Program-made: the position numbers and the translations under genes
Shown: in pieces, positions 23,480 through 26,400 of the stretch
Position numbering within the stretch: position 1 is the first letter of the stretch
Layout of the letters: every line of letters begins with the position of its first letter
Source: JAXGPL01 sp040766985
GTDB lineage: Bacteria; Bacillota; Sulfobacillia; JAUYEG01
Direction of reading: 5' to 3'
Length of the DNA: 26,400 nucleotides
Assembly: GCA_040766985.1 (NCBI GenBank)
Contig: JAXGPL010000026.1
Coordinates: 1 to 26,400 of the forward strand
Notes under the pieces: generated by a model
Seen by the model: only the letters and a program-made list of their open reading frames with translations
Databases searched by the model: none
Told to the model about the DNA's origin: nothing

Positions 23480-23790
23480 CTATGTGCCGAACCGGATCCG
23501 TGTTCCGGGGCGAAGGCCAAGAGCGCATGCGGCTCCCGCCGCAAGCTCGAGGCACGAGTGTGCCCCGCGCACGGCGCCGGCGAACCGGTTGGGTTCGAGG
23601 CGGGACACCGTTTTGATCACATTTCCCTGCTCGTCCAGGAACAAGACGTCGATGGCGAACCGCATGCCAACAGAGTGAACACCGTTAACGCGCCAGAGGA
23701 GCAAACCCTCCTCGGCCGGCAACTCGTTGCGGCCGAGGAGACCCCCAGGCGCGCGCCAAAGGACCTGGCAATCGTAACCCGCTCAAGCAC
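23480..23790 (-). pseudogene. DUF192 protein, one-base frameshift near the N-terminus
   Basis: A small DUF192-family protein (function unknown), about 100 residues. The family pattern is visible: GLLGRNELPAEEGLLLWRVN, VHSVGMRFAIDVLFLDEQG, CLELAAGAACALGL and RPGTRIRF. The conserved start, LERVTIARSFGARL from GTG 23790, is in a different frame from the rest; the two join at a run of five C on the plus strand (23752-23756), where six would restore the frame. If the shift is real, an in-frame restart at TTG 23722 would give 80 residues lacking the first strand. It begins 26 bases after tadC of locus B. DUF192 genes beside Tad loci are familiar to me, but their role is unknown. Confidence 0.7.
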
Positions 23791-23816
23791 GGGTACGCCG
23801 CCGGGCTCGCGAGGCC

Positions 23817-24745
23817 CTACGCCACCGTCGCTAGAACACCTTGCAGCACGTCCATGAGGTGGACGGCGACCGGTGCAAAGAGGACGATGAACACGGTCGG
23901 CAAGATGAAGATGACTGGCAGGAACAGCATCTTAATGGGGACTTTCATGGCCCGCTCCTGGGCTCGCTGGCGGCGCCGGTAACGCATCTGGTCGAGCTGG
24001 CGCGCAGGACATGCGCCAGACTTACGCCAAGCTGCTCCGCCTGCACAAGCGCCGCCACGAACGACCTTGCCTCTTCAAGGTCAGCGCGCCTGGCCAGGCC
24101 GCGCAGAGACTCCACGCGCGAGCGGCCAAGCTTGACCTCCTTGATGTACTCCTGGAACTCCGCCCCGAGCGGCCCCTTGAACTTCTCGGCGACCTTCTGG
24201 ATGGCTGCGTCGAACCCAAGGCCCGGCTTCGACGGAGATACACAGAAGGTCAGGACGTCGGGAAGGGCGCCGCGATCGCCGAACGACGTCGTGCGATCTG
24301 CCGTTGAGCCAAACCTCGGGCAAGAGGAGCCCGAGGAGCACGCCGCAGAACACGATCGAAGCCGCCTGCCAAGCGGCATCCCGGGCGACAGGATGCTGGC
24401 CAGGACACCGAACATGGTAGCTACTCCGGCGCTGAGAAAGCGGACGGTGAATAGGGCCCCGACCTCCAAGGGGCCTGCCGGCCTTGAGCAGCCGTTCTTC
24501 GGCGCGTCGCCTCATGCCTACCGGGGTGTACCGCATGACCTGGTTGCGCAGGGTATTGGCCAGCGGTCCAAGCACGCGCTGGCTGAAGGGCAAAGCTCCT
24601 CATCTTCCAACGCGAGGGCGTCCTGTTTGGTTGGGCGCACCGAATGGCCCGGCATGACCGCCCGCTCCTGCGGGGAGGGCCCGAGGAAGTAATAGGTCAA
24701 AGAGGCCACACTGGCGAAAATGGCCAGCAGCCAAAGCCTCTCCAA
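23817..24745 (-). pseudogene. tadC: Tad platform protein TadC (locus B), broken by many frameshifts
   Basis: A TadC-type T2SF platform protein whose family sequence can be followed only by changing frame repeatedly. It starts at TTG 24745 with AAGGAGG eight bases upstream (ERLWLLAIFASVASLTYYFLG) and continues as FSQRVLGPLANTLRN and ERLLKAGRPL. Then come VGALFTVRFLSAGVATMFGV, WQAASIVFCGVLLGLLLPEVWLN, QIARRRSAIAA, ALPDVL, LLCISVEAG and GLGFDAAIQKVAEKFKG up to QAEQLGVSLAHVLRA. It ends as QLDQMRYRRRQRAQERAMK and FLPVIFILPTVFIVL to a TAG at 23819-23817. Switches are near 24597, 24473, 24373, 24300, 24268, 24258, 24215 and 24003. All conserved blocks remain, in order, and the total length is normal. 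Confidence 0.8.
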
Positions 24746-25791
24746 GTGCAAAACCTCCTTGCCGCCGCGGAGCGCGGACCTGATGCCGACCTTGATGATC
24801 CGGGAGATCAAAAAGACCCCGGTCAGCTGCATGAATGCTGCAATACCCAGCGCCGCCCACCCGATCGGGTGCGTCCAGAGCGGTTTCATGAAATCAGGGT
24901 TAATCAACGACACAACCACGACCAGTGCGGCCGGGACGGATGCGACCACCCACCCGGACATGCGGCCCGTCGCAGTGAGCGTCTGCACCTCACCGGCCAG
25001 CTTGGCGCGGTCACGAATGGTTGTGGCGATATTGTCCATGACCTCCGCCATGTTGCCGCCGACCTGCCGTTGGATGAGCATGGCCGTAACCGTCAGGTCC
25101 AGGTCCTCGCTGTTTGCCCGCGCGACCAGGTTTTGGAGCGCTTCTTCAATGGGGATGTTGACTCTGGTCTCACGGAGGACCATCTCGAATTCCTTGCTGA
25201 TCGGTGGCGGTGACTCCTTTGCGACGACATCCATCGCCTGGAGAAAGGAGTATCCGGAACGAAGGGAGTTGCCGATCAGTGACAGGGCCTCCGCCAACTG
25301 GTCCTCCAGCAGGCGCTTGCGCTTGTTGACTCTCCGGTTGAGGAGGACGAACGGTGCCGCTGCGCCGATGATGCCCATCAGTATCCCGAACAACGCGCGG
25401 TCGATTAACCAACCGAGTACGACGCCCCCGATCGCCATCCCCAGCACGATCAGCAGAAACTCCGCCACCTGGAGCTTAAGGTCGGCACGTCTCAGTTTCT
25501 GGGCGATGGCGTTGCCGATGCCCTCGCCGGCCATGCGCTCGCTGACCATCTTCATCAGCCGGTCGCGCTGCCTGGCCAGGCGCTTCAGGTCGCCGGGGCT
25601 CTGCGGTTCGTCGCTGTGCTCTACTTCAGCCAGGATGTCGTCGACGGTGTCTCCGGCCCGCGTACGGCGGATCAGCCGGTGCATGCGGGTTTCGACTTTA
25701 ACGTACGGCCTTTCCGCCCTGACCACCGCCAAGAGCGTGAGAAGGAAGACCACCACGAAAGCGAACGCGGCAAGCCCTGTGCTCATCCCGG

Positions 25792-25795
<4 letters not shown>
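24746..25795 (-). CDS. tadB: Tad platform protein TadB (locus B)
   Basis: A TadB-type platform protein of about 350 residues. One N-terminal membrane helix (about 8-26), a cytoplasmic linker, a hydrophobic pair (about 115-155), then the T2SF domain with LAEALSLIGNSLRSGYSFLQAM, ETRVNIPIEEALQNL and RQVGGNMAEVMDNIA. Two terminal spans follow (WVVASVPAALVVVVSL and LGIAAFMQLTGVFLISRII). The GTG at 25795 overlaps the tadA stop; ATG 25786, eight bases after GGGGG, is an equally good start. The frame has no stop after the domain and runs directly into tadC to 24518, so the two look fused. An internal ribosome-binding site before TTG 24745 argues that they are separate genes and a stop was lost. Confidence 0.85.

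Positions 25796-26400
<605 letters not shown>

Overview
The window is GC-rich, densely coded bacterial chromosome with no rRNA, tRNA, insertion sequence or CRISPR that I can see. A YhaM-type exoribonuclease, a PpaX-type phosphatase, a zinc-ribbon threonine synthase, S-layer-homology-like proteins and Tad pilus genes without an outer-membrane secretin together suggest a high-GC member of the Bacillota. That placement is inferred from gene content and rests on no search.

Layout. 1-1071 (+): the end of hisH and all of hisF. 1155-2303 (+): a flippase-like membrane protein. 2357-3406 (-): a YhaM-like OB-fold/HD nuclease whose HD motif reads LD. 3570-3890 (+): a small unknown protein. 3887-6567 (-): argG-argH, overlapping by 4 bases, behind a promoter that carries a candidate arginine-repressor operator. 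6834-7375 (+): an iron-sulfur flavoprotein gene broken by an internal deletion. 7365-12001 (-): a glycan cluster of glycosyltransferase, NAD-sugar epimerase, phosphoglycosyl transferase and polytopic GT-C-like membrane protein. 12231-13943 (-): an M14-family deacylase and a frameshifted ppaX-like phosphatase. 14045-20079 (-): a Tad (Flp) pilus operon, cpaB-cpaE-cpaF-tadB-tadC-flp-tadE-tadG-like. 20272-21946 (+): two exported SLH-like proteins divergent from it. 22072-23277 (-): thrC. 23480-26400 (-): a second Tad locus, tadA (partial)-tadB-tadC-DUF192.

How it fits together. The left part is amino-acid housekeeping (histidine, arginine), with threonine on the right. From 7.4 to 20.1 kb nearly everything runs on the minus strand and concerns the cell surface: glycan assembly, then a type IVc pilus with its own ATPase, two membrane platform proteins, pilin and pseudopilins. 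The divergent SLH-like genes are plausible wall-side partners of that pilus. The second, differently built Tad motor at the right edge means the organism has at least two such machines.

The most unusual property is the uneven distribution of broken reading frames. hisF, argG, argH, thrC, cpaF, tadB and locus-A tadC are intact. The ppaX-like, tadE, tadG-like, cpaB, DUF192 and locus-B tadC genes each carry one or more 1-2 base indels, many in short G/C runs, and the encoded protein can be followed by changing frame. Either the sequence has local indel errors or these genes are recently disabled; the two cannot be separated from the sequence alone.
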